Shown one piece after another: positions 55,605 through 64,000 of a stretch of DNA of 64,000 nucleotides. Positions within the stretch are counted from its first letter, which is position 1, and each line of letters starts with the position of its first letter. Position numbers and translations under genes: made by a program. Origin of the DNA: Paenibacillus amylolyticus (GTDB taxonomy: Bacteria; Bacillota; Bacilli; Paenibacillales; Paenibacillaceae); contig NZ_CP121451.1 of the NCBI RefSeq assembly GCF_029689945.1, forward strand, positions 1,488,001 to 1,552,000. Direction: 5' to 3'. Under the pieces are notes generated by a model. That model searched no databases and was not told where the DNA came from. It was given only the letters and a program-made list of their open reading frames with translations.

Positions 55605-58427
55605 ATGACGACCAACCAAACGAAATATCCGTTTCAAGATACAGCACTGGCATTAGACACCCGGGTGAAGGACCTTGTATCGCGCTTGACTGAAGATGAA
55701 AAAATCGAATCCATGCTGCAATATCAACCGGCAGTAGACCGCCTGGGTGTGCCTGCATACAAACATGGTACAGAAGCCGCCCACGGCTTGGCCTGGCTTG
55801 GAGAAGCAACGTCTTTCCCACAGCCGGTGGGGCTGGCATGCACATGGGATGCAGATCTGATGAAGGAGATTGGCTCCGTTCTCGGAGACGAGGCACGTGT
55901 TTTTTATAAACGAAATCCGGCAGTGAACGGGCTTACACTGTGGGCACCTACAGTAGATATGGAACGTGACCCGCGCTGGGGACGGAATGAAGAGGCGTAT
56001 GGTGAAGATCCGGAACTGACAGCGGAGCTGACGACCGCATTGGTCAAAGGGATTCAGGGCGACCATCCGAAGTATTACAAAGCGGTTGCTACGTTGAAGC
56101 ATTTCCTCGCGAACAACAATGAAGTGGATCGTGGAAGTGGTTCGTCCAGTATTGATCCCCGCAACATGCGTGAATATTATCTGAAGGCATTCGAGAAGCC
56201 ATTTAAAGAAGGCGGCGCACAGTCGATGATGACTGCGTACAACTCCATTAATGGTACGCCAGCGTTGTTGCATCCTTTTGTGAACGAGATCGTCAAAGGC
56301 GAATGGGGTATGGATGGTTTCATTGTCAGTGATGCAGGCGACGTAATGGGCATCAAGAACGATCATCAGTACTATGATTCCCACACACCGGGTACGGTAG
56401 AGTCCGTAAAGGCAGGAATTGATAGCATCACCGATGATGCTGAGCTGTCCAAACAGGCACTGCATGAAGGGTTGGAACAAGGCACACTCACGATGGATGA
56501 CATCGACAAGGCGTTGTTTAATACGTTCCGTGTGCGTTTCCGTCTGGGCGAGTTCGATCCGGAAGAAGGTAATCCATACGCGGCTATTGGTGAAGAGTCC
56601 ATGATGACGGAGAAAGCAAAAGAATTGTCGCTTCGAGCTGCGAGAGAACAAGTGGTATTGCTCAAAAACGACAAAGGCACACTGCCGCTGGACAAGACGA
56701 AAGCAGGTAAAGTGGCTGTCATTGGTCAATTGGGCGGAACCGTCTATCGTGACTGGTATGCAGGTACCATGCCGTATAACGTAACCCCGCTTGAAGCAAT
56801 CCGTGGCAAAGTAGGCAGCGATAACGTGGCGTTCAAGGATGGAAATGATCGCATTACGTTAACTTCCGTAGCTAATGGGAAGAAGATTGGACTGGCGGAT
56901 GGTGAGAAATCACCTGTTATTGCATCGGGAGAAGCGGAGACGTTCATGGTGTCCGACTGGGGCTTCGGAAGTTATACTTTGCAGGCCGAAAGTAACGGCA
57001 AATATCTAACGACTGATGAAGAGACCGTAACGGCTTCCGCTGATGAAGTGTATGGCTGGTTCGTGAAGGAAGTATTCCACCTGTTGCCACAACAGGATGG
57101 CAGTATAGGTCTGACTACATGGAATGGCAAAACGGTGACTGCACCTAATGGTGGAAACGATGCATTCGCAGTGTCAGAAGAACTGAAGACTTTCGGTGCC
57201 ACAGAAACATTCAAGCAGGATGTGGTTGTGAACGGAATTGAGGAAGCGGTAGCAGCTGCCAAGGCTGCGGAAACGGCGATTGTCTTTGTTGGTAATAATC
57301 CGCTTGTCAATGGGAAAGAAGAGATCGACCGTCCAAGTCTGGATTTGGCTGAATCCCAGCAACGTCTGGTTGAGGCAGTCTATGCCGCGAACCCGAATAC
57401 GGTAGTTGTCATCGTGGGAAGTTACCCGTTCACGTCCAACTGGGTTCAGGAGAATATCCCGGCGGTATTATATACCTCACACGCAGGACAGGAACTGGGT
57501 AACGCAGTAGCAGACGTATTGTATGGCGACTACGCGCCTGCAGGCCGTCTGAACATGACGTGGGTACAATCCGAAGATCAACTGACCGACATCAAGGATT
57601 ATGATATTATTCAATCGGGTCGGACGTATCAATATTTTGAAGGCAATGTATTGTATCCGTTTGGACATGGTCTGACGTATGCAACGTTTAAATACAGTAA
57701 TTTGCATCTTAGCCCGGCTCAAGTGGGTACAGAGGGTAACGTTACGGTAACTGTAGATGTGACCAATACCAGTTCAATCGCCAGTGACGAGGTTGTACAG
57801 TTGTACGTTCGTGCAGGCAAATCCCGGGTGAAACGTCCTCTCAAAACGTTAAAAGGATTCCGTCGTCTTCATATCGAAGCGGGAGCTACAGTTAAAGTCA
57901 GCTTGACCTTGCCTGTTCAGGAACTGGCCATCTGGGATGTAACTCGTGATCGATACGTCGTGGAAAGTGGAACTTACTCCATTATGGTGGCCAAGTCATC
58001 CTCCGATGTACAATTGGTTGCAGACCTGACGGTAGAAGGAGAGACGATCCCTGCTCGTAATCTGGGCGTGGCTACCCGTGCCGAGAATTATGATGCTTAC
58101 CTGGGTGTTGACCTGGATGAGAGCAAAGAGCGCGGCAGTGCTGTCCGTGTAGTGGGTGAGCAAGGATGGATTGCCTTCAACGATGCTGATCTGGGTAGTG
58201 GGGCAGCAGCAATGGAAGCTCGTGTCTCTGCAGAACAAGCAGGCGCTGTGTTGGAAGTGCGACTCGGCTCACCGGATGGAACACTCGCAGGACGTGTGGA
58301 ACTGGCACAAGGTGAGGCCCGGCAGTGGTCTACCGTTAAGGCTGAACTCACGGGTGCATCAGGTGCACAGGATGTATATATTCTACTGTCCGCAGGTGTA
58401 CGTATCAGTCACTTCGAGATTCGTTAA
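55605..58427 (+). CDS. Glycoside hydrolase family 3 protein (beta-glucosidase/xylosidase-like)
   Basis: A ~940-residue multidomain enzyme, cytoplasmic by absence of a signal peptide. The (beta/alpha)8 domain has NGLTLWAPTVDMERDPRWGRNEE, KHFLANNNE and GFIVSDAGDV (nucleophile Asp about 245). The alpha/beta sandwich domain (from ~370) is interrupted by ~130 residues resembling a beta-trefoil/fascin-like insert (SYTLQAESNGKYLTTDE). A fibronectin-III-like domain (VTVDVTNTSSIASDEVVQLYV) and a C-terminal CBM6-like domain follow. The start is at 55605 after AAAGGAG. It probably trims beta-linked oligosaccharides taken up by the cell; linkage specificity is not predictable. Confidence 0.9.
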   Translation: MTTNQTKYPFQDTALALDTRVKDLVSRLTEDEKIESMLQYQPAVDRLGVPAYKHGTEAAHGLAWLGEATSFPQPVGLACTWDADLMKEIGSVLGDEARVFYKRNPAVNGLTLWAPTVDMERDPRWGRNEEAYGEDPELTAELTTALVKGIQGDHPKYYKAVATLKHFLANNNEVDRGSGSSSIDPRNMREYYLKAFEKPFKEGGAQSMMTAYNSINGTPALLHPFVNEIVKGEWGMDGFIVSDAGDVMGIKNDHQYYDSHTPGTVESVKAGIDSITDDAELSKQALHEGLEQGTLTMDDIDKALFNTFRVRFRLGEFDPEEGNPYAAIGEESMMTEKAKELSLRAAREQVVLLKNDKGTLPLDKTKAGKVAVIGQLGGTVYRDWYAGTMPYNVTPLEAIRGKVGSDNVAFKDGNDRITLTSVANGKKIGLADGEKSPVIASGEAETFMVSDWGFGSYTLQAESNGKYLTTDEETVTASADEVYGWFVKEVFHLLPQQDGSIGLTTWNGKTVTAPNGGNDAFAVSEELKTFGATETFKQDVVVNGIEEAVAAAKAAETAIVFVGNNPLVNGKEEIDRPSLDLAESQQRLVEAVYAANPNTVVVIVGSYPFTSNWVQENIPAVLYTSHAGQELGNAVADVLYGDYAPAGRLNMTWVQSEDQLTDIKDYDIIQSGRTYQYFEGNVLYPFGHGLTYATFKYSNLHLSPAQVGTEGNVTVTVDVTNTSSIASDEVVQLYVRAGKSRVKRPLKTLKGFRRLHIEAGATVKVSLTLPVQELAIWDVTRDRYVVESGTYSIMVAKSSSDVQLVADLTVEGETIPARNLGVATRAENYDAYLGVDLDESKERGSAVRVVGEQGWIAFNDADLGSGAAAMEARVSAEQAGAVLEVRLGSPDGTLAGRVELAQGEARQWSTVKAELTGASGAQDVYILLSAGVRISHFEIR

Positions 58428-58441
58428 GCGAATAGCTCATG

Positions 58442-58475
58442 AAAAAGCCTCCGAATGTATTCGGAGGCTTTTGTT
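58442..58475. terminator. Bidirectional intrinsic terminator
   Basis: AAAAGCCTCCGAA-TGTA-TTCGGAGGCTTTT with T tracts on both strands, between convergent genes. Confidence 0.9.
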
Positions 58476-58536
58476 TGTTGTGTGGTGATGAGCACTTTGC
58501 ATAAATCCCCAATATGCCTTGCCATCTCACTTCTTT

Positions 58537-59376
58537 TTATTTCCCGTCAAACGAAATCATTTTTTGCACAAATTGCTTCAATTGCTTGTTGGTTTCATTC
58601 AATTGCTCAATCGTACTCATAAAATTGTTAACCAGCTCAGCCTGCTCTTGAGAACTCGCCGTGATCTCCCCAAGTTCATTCTCCATGCCTTGTATGGATT
58701 GGCGGACCGAGAGAAGAGAATCTTCAATACGGGCCGTTGCTTCTTTGGTATCCACAGACAGTTTGCGAATCTCTTTGGCAACAACGCCAAAACCTGCACC
58801 TGCTTCACCGACACGAGCAGCTTCAATGGCTGCATTCAAGCCAAGCAGATTGGTCTGTTCGGAGATTTCACGAATGAAGCTGGCGACCTGAGTTACATTT
58901 CCTGATTTTTGTACAGCTTGTTTGGAGTTGTTCCGGATCTCTTCGGTCGTGGCACTGAGTTCCTCGGAGTGTGCGGCTACATGCTGTACACTGTCAATTA
59001 ATTGATTGGTCAAATTCTCGGTAGCATCCATGAGCTGTTGCAGCTGGTCCTGGTCATCCATACTGTAGAGCAGGTTGAACAGGGCGATGACTTCACCTTG
59101 TTCATTTTTAATAGGAATAAAAGCCACGTCAAACGGAATACCGAATAGATCTTTAGGATAGTGATCGAATCGTTTGACGGTACCGCCTTTCAAATCTGCA
59201 AAATTTCGATTTTCATCCAATAGCGGATCGCCGGGTTGATAATTCAGTTGCTTTAACGATTCTCCTGCGGAGAAATATAAAAATTTTTCATGATCAATAA
59301 CGGAGAGGGTGACATCCTGACGAATCGTATCTCGAAAGAAAGGCATACATGTAATTAATGCTTGAACAATATCCAT
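58537..59376 (-). CDS. Soluble methyl-accepting chemotaxis-like protein (YfmS type)
   Basis: A 279-residue protein without membrane segments. The N-terminal ~115 residues form a small sensing domain (PAS-like: [21 protein letters not shown] through [10 protein letters not shown]). The C-terminal half is a short chemoreceptor signaling coiled coil, with tip [23 protein letters not shown] and QVASFIREI. It lacks HAMP and transmembrane parts, like B. subtilis YfmS. It probably feeds an intracellular signal to CheA. A near-cre sequence (TGTAAACGGTTTAA, 59407-59420) lies upstream of the start. Confidence 0.88.
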   Translation of the reverse strand: MDIVQALITCMPFFRDTIRQDVTLSVIDHEKFLYFSAGESLKQLNYQPGDPLLDENRNFADLKGGTVKRFDHYPKDLFGIPFDVAFIPIKNEQGEVIALFNLLYSMDDQDQLQQLMDATENLTNQLIDSVQHVAAHSEELSATTEEIRNNSKQAVQKSGNVTQVASFIREISEQTNLLGLNAAIEAARVGEAGAGFGVVAKEIRKLSVDTKEATARIEDSLLSVRQSIQGMENELGEITASSQEQAELVNNFMSTIEQLNETNKQLKQFVQKMISFDGK

Positions 59377-59579
59377 ATAACAGATGATTCCTCCCTAATT
59401 ACCTTATGTAAACGGTTTAATTTTTAAAGCTAAATAGTATCTGCCTATATAATATATCGTCATGCAATAGAGAAGGGAATAGATAGAATGGTTAAAACTT
59501 ATTTCTTTAAGGCAGGTCTTCACGAATGCTTCAATTACAGGAGAGAGCCCTATGAGCAATTAGATAGGACATTTTATTT

Positions 59580-59600
59580 ACAAACCGTCAGTCGGTTTGT
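59580..59600. promoter_or_regulatory. TetR-type operator for the TetR/DoxX operon
   Basis: ACAAACCG-TCAGT-CGGTTTGT is an 8-bp perfect inverted repeat, 45 bp before the TetR start. Its core (CNGTCAGTCNG) is typical of TetR-family operators. Confidence 0.65.
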
Positions 59601-59644
59601 AAATATCGATAAAGAGTGGTGTGCAAACAAGGGAGGAAACGTGC

Positions 59645-60247
59645 TTGAAGAATGAAGACAGACGGAAACAGACAACGGCTCAGTTATTGGGGGCTACCAA
59701 GGAACTATTACAGGAGAAAGCCTGCCATGCGATTACCTTAAAAGAGGTCATGGAGCTCTCTGGATTATCCAAAGGGGCGATTTTTCATTATGTGAGAAGC
59801 AAGGACGAAATCTTTATCTGGATACTGATGGAGCATCTGGAGACGGTGCACTCTGCCGTTCTGTCAACCATTGCCGAAGCAGATATCAAGACGTTTGAAG
59901 GTCCGATGCAGATGATCGCTGGGAATTTGGTCGGACTGGAGGAAGCGGGGTCAATAACCAATAAGGTCTTGCTCTATTTGCTGGGCAAAGAGGATGAGCC
60001 TCAGGTATCCGAAGCACTTCAGCAATTTCACGATAGGTCGGTCAGCTACTCCATGAAATGGATTGAGTTGGGAATAAAACATGGAGTGATAGATAGCTCG
60101 ATTAATGCTGAGCAGATGGGTGAACTTTTTGTACTGCTCTCCATGGGACTGCGGGTACGGACCTCAATGCATACAAGTGGACGGTCACGCTTGACCTCTA
60201 CAGATATAGCCAATTTCATGTCTACTTTGCTTAAGCAACATGACTGA
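59645..60247 (+). CDS. TetR-family regulator
   Basis: A 200-residue regulator. The helix-turn-helix is TTAQLLGATKELLQEKACHAITLKEVMELSGLSKGAIFHYVRSKDE, recognisable by GAIFHYVRSKDE. A C-terminal ligand-binding domain follows. The start is a TTG at 59645, chosen because GGGAGG sits 8 bases upstream and the basic lead-in KNEDRRKQTT begins there. It precedes the DoxX-like gene by 41 bp in one operon, and the palindrome just upstream suggests autorepression. Confidence 0.88.
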   Translation: MKNEDRRKQTTAQLLGATKELLQEKACHAITLKEVMELSGLSKGAIFHYVRSKDEIFIWILMEHLETVHSAVLSTIAEADIKTFEGPMQMIAGNLVGLEEAGSITNKVLLYLLGKEDEPQVSEALQQFHDRSVSYSMKWIELGIKHGVIDSSINAEQMGELFVLLSMGLRVRTSMHTSGRSRLTSTDIANFMSTLLKQHD

Positions 60248-60288
60248 CATGAATCTTTTTAACTAAACATGATGAAGGAGGAATAGAT

Positions 60289-60735
60289 ATGTCACCGCTT
60301 ATTGCTTTATGCACAACTTTTATTATACTTCGGGGGATCGGTTGGCTTGGCGTTCCGATGTTGGATCATTGGCATCCTGCGTTGCAAGGTGCGGTTATTG
60401 TCATGTTTTTGTTGACCGCATCCGCACATTGGGGCAAACGCAGATCCGATATGGTTAAGATGGTTCCTCATGGAATAGTTCACAAAGAGAAAATGGTCAC
60501 GTGGACTGGAATCCTGGAGATTGCAGGCGCAGTTGGTTTGCTCATTCCTGGTGTTGCATGGATTGCCGCTGCAGGGTTATTGCTCATGCTGATTGTCATG
60601 TTTCCGGCTAATGTCCAAGCGGCCCGTGAGAAGTTGACAATAGGCGGCAAGCCAGTATGGCCAGTTTTTCCACGTCTGATGCTCCAACTGCTGTTCATTA
60701 CAGCAGTTGTACTCGCTTCGCCATGGTTTGGGTAA
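60289..60735 (+). CDS. DoxX-like membrane protein
   Basis: A 148-residue protein with four predicted helices (LIALCTTFIILRGIGWLGV, GAVIVMFLLTASAHWG, GILEIAGAVGLLIPGVAWIAAAGLLLMLIVMFP, LMLQLLFITAVVLASPWFG). LEIAGAVGLLIPG and MFPANV are DoxX/DUF417-like signatures. Its role is poorly defined; relatives are linked to thiol or quinone redox stress. It is co-transcribed with the upstream TetR gene (AAGGAGGAATAG ribosome binding site). Confidence 0.85.
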   Translation: MSPLIALCTTFIILRGIGWLGVPMLDHWHPALQGAVIVMFLLTASAHWGKRRSDMVKMVPHGIVHKEKMVTWTGILEIAGAVGLLIPGVAWIAAAGLLLMLIVMFPANVQAAREKLTIGGKPVWPVFPRLMLQLLFITAVVLASPWFG

Positions 60736-60744
60736 TATTATGCC

Positions 60745-61248
60745 TCATATGAGTCTGTGCGTCACAATGGTGTGCTGTGCCATCGTGCCAGCCACATCAA
60801 TCAAACGTTGATTCCGACTGCCGCGGAAGGGCAGGGAGACATCACGCTCTGCTTCAACATATCGCCCGTCGATAATGACGTCGCACAAGCGGGCAAGCTC
60901 GGCTCTCGCAGGATCGGTGACCAACTCTTCATATTCGAATCCCGTATAAGCCCATACCGTCAGATCAGGACGTGCAGCGCGGAGCTGCTGAACCCATGAC
61001 GTACATTCTGCTGCCGAGAAAAAGGGATCACCGCCACATAACGTAACGCCATCCAGCAACGGATGGGTCGTCACTTCATGCAGAATCTGTTGCTGTCGCT
61101 CCTCCGTAAAAGGTTCACCCGCTCGAAAGCTCCATGAATCCGGGCTGAAGCAGCCCGGACAGGCGTGTCGACACCCGCTGATGAACAGCACGGCACGCAG
61201 GCCTGGCCCTTCATTGACCGATTCCGGGATGTATCCATACAGATTCAT
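60745..61248 (-). CDS. nrdG: Anaerobic ribonucleotide reductase activating protein
   Basis: A 167-residue radical-SAM activase. The [4Fe-4S] motif is CRHACPGC (CxxxCxxC) near residues 26-33, preceded by NEGPGLRAVLFISG. VTLCGGDPFF is the SAM-binding GGE-like motif, and VWAYTGFEYEEL follows. It generates the glycyl radical on NrdD under anaerobic conditions. Its ATG overlaps the nrdD stop by 4 bp, so both are translated from one mRNA. Confidence 0.95.
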   Translation of the reverse strand: MNLYGYIPESVNEGPGLRAVLFISGCRHACPGCFSPDSWSFRAGEPFTEERQQQILHEVTTHPLLDGVTLCGGDPFFSAAECTSWVQQLRAARPDLTVWAYTGFEYEELVTDPARAELARLCDVIIDGRYVEAERDVSLPFRGSRNQRLIDVAGTMAQHTIVTHRLI

Positions 61249-63206
61249 CGGTGTTTCACCCGATCGCGTACTTCGGCCTGCTTCGCAGCATTGAAGCGTA
61301 CTTTGTAATCACCAGTCAGATAACCCGTTACACGGCGTAACCGCTGAAAGTGCACATGGTCCTCATGGACTTCACAATTTGGGCATACATCTCCGATGAC
61401 CCCTTCATAACCACATGCAGGGCAGCGATCAATCGGATGATTAATGGAAAAATAACCGATATCCTGTGCCAGTGCATACTGCACGATTCGCAGGAAAGCT
61501 GCAGTGTTGGCTCGAACGTTACCGTCCAGCTCCACATAGGAGATTGCTCCCGCATTACATAACGTATGAAACGGGGCCTCCAGCTCAATCTTCCGATAAG
61601 CTGGAAGGGTATGATAGACCGGGATATGGAATGAATTCGTATAGTATTCCCGATCATTAACTCCGGCAATGAGGCCATAACGCTCTCTGTCGATCTTCGT
61701 GAATTTGCCCGATAAGCCTTCCGCAGGTGTGGCAAACAGGGTGATATTCAGGTTATGCTGCTCGCTCATCCGGTCACAGAACTCCCTCATCGTCCGAATG
61801 ATATTCAGTGCTTCACGATGCACATGAGGGTCCTGTCCATGATGGCGCCCATACAGAGCGGTCATACACTCTGCGAGACCGATAAAACCTAGGGATAACG
61901 TTCCATGCTTTAACAGATCGGCAACGGGCTCGTTCGGGGCAAGCTGTTCTCCACCTTCCCATACACCTTCCCGCATCATGAAGTCCGAAGCCTTGGCAGG
62001 CTGTGCGGTCTGAATACGATAGCGATGCAGCAGGCCAGAAGCGGCATTATGCATCACCGATTCCAAAGCAGTGTAGAATCCAGCCCGATCCGCAACAGCT
62101 CTGGCACCTTGGCAGATGCCAAACCGAATGCCGAGCTTGACCAGATTGATGGTGTTGAAGGACAGATTGCCTTTACCGCTTTGACGATTGCGGCCGAATC
62201 GGTCAGCCAGTGTACGTGTGCGGCATCCCATGGTTGCAATGATCGTATCCGGATCTTCCGGATGATAATAAGGCAGATTGAAGGAGGCATCCACATTGAC
62301 AAAGTTAGGATACATCCGCCGGGATGAACAGGTGACTGCGAGCCGGAACAAGTCATAGTTCGGCTCGCCTTGAGCCTGATTGACCCCCTGTTTACATTGG
62401 AAGATATGCTGTGGGAACACGGGAGTCTCCCCATTGCCCAGGCCACGAATCGTTGCTTCGAGCAATGAACGCGATACCAACCGTCCTTCCGCAGAAGTAC
62501 ATAAACCATAATTCAGTGATGTGAATGGAATCTGTCCACCCGCCCGACTGCTCATCGTATTCAGGTTATGAATCAGTGATTCAGCAGCTTGTCCTGTCTC
62601 CAGTTCAGTCTCTTCGTAGGCGAAGGCATATGCCCGCGGACACTGATTCTTCGCTTCGATGCTGTCCAGATGAAGCTGTTCATCTTCAAGCAGGACATGC
62701 TCACCAAAGAGGCGTTGACCTTTGCGATAATGCTTGCGGAACGATCGCTGAACATAAGGGGCCAAATCCCAGTCAATTTTATTCGCCGATACCCCGCCAT
62801 ACTGACTGTTCTGCTGGGATTGGAAGATGATCGCAACCAAAGCCATGGCAGACATGATGGTCTGAGGTGTGCGAACCGATCCGTTGCCTGTATTGAAACC
62901 CGCAGCAAGGAGACGGTCAAACGGGATAAAGATGCAGTTGGTTGTGCCAAGCGCATACTGATCCAGATCATGTACATACAGATCCCCGTTCTCCACAGCT
63001 TGGGCAAGCTCTTCCGGCAACACATGACGCAGAGCATGCCATTTGGCGGTCTCCGAACCGAGCCTGCTCATTTTTCCGCTGAAGGAATCCCCGTTCAGAT
63101 TTGCATTTTCCCTCAGCGTATCAGCGTCTTCTGCGCCAATAATGCGTCTTCCCAGGTCGGATAATAGATCGGATGCCGGTGGAGTGGCATGCTCAAGCAT
63201 GTTCAT
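61245..63206 (-). CDS. nrdD: Anaerobic (class III) ribonucleoside-triphosphate reductase
   Basis: A 653-residue glycyl-radical enzyme making dNTPs without oxygen. The N terminus starts close to the catalytic domain, with little room for an ATP-cone. ENGDLYVHDLDQYALGTTNCIFI and SAMALVAIIFQSQQNSQYGG are NrdD signatures. The zinc site is CPACGYEGVIGDVCPNC near the C terminus, and the radical glycine lies in RVTGYLTGDY. Two NrdR-type boxes occur ~50-95 bp upstream, so NrdR repression is likely. It forms an operon with nrdG. Confidence 0.95.
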   Translation of the reverse strand: MNMLEHATPPASDLLSDLGRRIIGAEDADTLRENANLNGDSFSGKMSRLGSETAKWHALRHVLPEELAQAVENGDLYVHDLDQYALGTTNCIFIPFDRLLAAGFNTGNGSVRTPQTIMSAMALVAIIFQSQQNSQYGGVSANKIDWDLAPYVQRSFRKHYRKGQRLFGEHVLLEDEQLHLDSIEAKNQCPRAYAFAYEETELETGQAAESLIHNLNTMSSRAGGQIPFTSLNYGLCTSAEGRLVSRSLLEATIRGLGNGETPVFPQHIFQCKQGVNQAQGEPNYDLFRLAVTCSSRRMYPNFVNVDASFNLPYYHPEDPDTIIATMGCRTRTLADRFGRNRQSGKGNLSFNTINLVKLGIRFGICQGARAVADRAGFYTALESVMHNAASGLLHRYRIQTAQPAKASDFMMREGVWEGGEQLAPNEPVADLLKHGTLSLGFIGLAECMTALYGRHHGQDPHVHREALNIIRTMREFCDRMSEQHNLNITLFATPAEGLSGKFTKIDRERYGLIAGVNDREYYTNSFHIPVYHTLPAYRKIELEAPFHTLCNAGAISYVELDGNVRANTAAFLRIVQYALAQDIGYFSINHPIDRCPACGYEGVIGDVCPNCEVHEDHVHFQRLRRVTGYLTGDYKVRFNAAKQAEVRDRVKHR

Positions 63207-63254
63207 ATAATTTTCCTCCTATAATGATTATGAATATCATTTAACTCACGTTAA

Positions 63255-63302
63255 ACACTATATGTAGATTCGTATTATCCATTTATAAACTATATGTGGT
63301 TT
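63255..63302 (-). promoter_or_regulatory. Pair of NrdR-type boxes upstream of nrdDG
   Basis: ACACTATATGTAGATT (from 63255) and AACTATATGTGGTT (from 63288) both match the NrdR box pattern ACACTATATATAGTGT in part. Their shared ACTATATGT cores start 32 bp apart, three helical turns, as expected for paired NrdR sites. The remaining ~385 bp up to 63686 show no other clear element. Confidence 0.7.
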
Positions 63303-63686
63303 TTGGGTGTGATAATGATCACACCACGTAATGGGCAAAGTGCACTTTCCTTTAATTGCTGGGGATAAAGGTTTCCAAAGTCTGTGCAGAAGCGTATAAT
63401 TTCTAGTTATCCTGCAAGGATAATAATTAAAGTGAGACAAGATGGACGTTAACCAAGCTGAAAAGGCGGTTTGCAAACCATTTTCCGTTGGCAAGCCATC
63501 AGCTTAAGACTACATTTTTCCAAAAATGGCCTATGGGCAGAGAGTATGATTCTCTTTTACTTCTACGGTGTTAATCATATAAGTATAGATTGTGACAGCT
63601 ATTCGGATTTTTGGTGAACCCCTGTACGTGATTAAACATTCTGATAAATAGATTCGAAAGTGCAGCTAAGATAAGAGGGGTGAATC

Positions 63687-64000
63687 ATGGGAACGGCAGA
63701 AGGCATTACGACAGGCTTCTATGAAGATATAACGGAAGCAGCGGCCCATATCGTAGACGTATTAAGCGGTGTACTGAAGGTCAATACGATCTTTGTTGCC
63801 ACCAATGACGGGGTGACCAATGTTATTTTGGAGGCCTTTAACCGTACGGAAGAGTTGATTGTGAAAGGAAGTGTGCTTTCTTTTAACGAATCATATTGCA
63901 GCCTGGTATTAAGAGACACAAGCAGTGTTCTTACCATCCAGAACACATGTGAACATCCGATGACACGATCCATGGATGTTACTAACGGACTCGGCAATCG
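63687..64000 (+). CDS. GAF-domain protein, N-terminal part (cut by window end)
   Basis: An ATG at 63687 after GAGGGGTG opens a frame that runs off the window. The first ~104 residues read as the start of a GAF sensor domain: KVNTIFVATNDGVTNVILEAFN, then GSVLSFNESYCSLVLRD, where SYCSLVL is the common SxC motif, and PMTRSMDVTNGLG. GAF domains often precede diguanylate cyclase, kinase or phosphatase outputs, which lie beyond the window. The output domain cannot be told. Confidence 0.8.
   Translation, partial: MGTAEGITTGFYEDITEAAAHIVDVLSGVLKVNTIFVATNDGVTNVILEAFNRTEELIVKGSVLSFNESYCSLVLRDTSSVLTIQNTCEHPMTRSMDVTNGLGN

Noticed and set aside
55653..56729. A 358-codon minus-strand frame inside the GH3 gene
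   Set aside because: It is antisense to conserved GH3 motifs and is explained by codon bias on the coding strand.
59407..59420. TGTAAACGGTTTAA as a cre site for the YfmS-like gene
   Set aside because: One key position of the consensus is wrong and catabolite control of this gene has no other support; mentioned only as near-cre.
63719..63997. A 92-codon minus-strand frame at the window end
   Set aside because: The plus strand encodes a GAF-domain start with a good ribosome binding site across the same bases.

Overview
The window looks like a chromosomal segment from a Gram-positive, endospore-former-type Firmicute, most likely Paenibacillus (Paenibacillaceae). This is inferred from the gene set (bacterial nitric oxide synthase, Dps, UxaC, PadR/DUF1700/DUF4097 cassette, DUF2294, MocR regulator, YfmS-like chemotaxis protein, class III ribonucleotide reductase), strong GGAGG ribosome binding sites, cre-type sites, and base composition near half G+C by eye. 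The species cannot be told from the sequence alone. No rRNA, tRNA, CRISPR array or prophage was seen.

Layout. 1-6.8 kb: end of a DinG/XPD-like helicase, an intracellular alpha-amylase, a lipoprotein, a metallo-hydrolase and glucuronate isomerase. 7-11.3 kb: a MarR-regulated heterodimeric ABC exporter. 11.7-19 kb: small membrane-associated protein, lipid kinase, acetyltransferase, a MocR regulator lacking its PLP lysine, and a TetR/MMPL pair. 19-24.3 kb: nucleoside hydrolase, chemotaxis receptor, DUF3105 protein and zinc-ribbon membrane protein. 25.2-32.2 kb: an operon joining a PotABCD-type ABC importer with a nucleoside hydrolase and adenine deaminase, a candidate purine uptake and salvage unit. 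32.3-37.3 kb: HAD phosphatase, cupin, Dps, nitric oxide synthase and an MFS transporter. 37.6-41.4 kb: potABCD. 41.8-43.1 kb: an intact IS3-family element. 43.4-53.4 kb: membrane protein, AraC regulator, quinone-reductase-like flavoprotein, cation efflux protein, SMI1/KNR4 protein, LigB-type dioxygenase with esterase, XRE-cupin regulator, SDR, and the PadR/DUF1700/DUF4097 operon. 53.7-64 kb: FAD/Rieske oxidoreductase, GH3 glycosidase, soluble chemotaxis protein, TetR/DoxX pair, nrdDG with NrdR-like boxes, and the start of a GAF protein.

Two dispersed non-coding repeat families stand out. The first is a ~190-bp palindromic element (four copies, near 749, 23183, 27395 and 43236). It sits just downstream of stop codons and its stem carries compensatory base changes. 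The second is a ~200-bp array of four ~24-bp units, two forward then two inverted, spaced about 50 bp apart (four copies, near 2733, 11480, 41647 and 50532). The IS3 element has inserted into the third unit of one of these arrays.

Caution on data quality: sixteen single-base frame breaks occur in fifteen otherwise intact genes. Fifteen are restored by adding one base, usually in a short homopolymer. This pattern points to uncorrected sequencing error rather than to fifteen pseudogenes, so I annotate those genes across the break.
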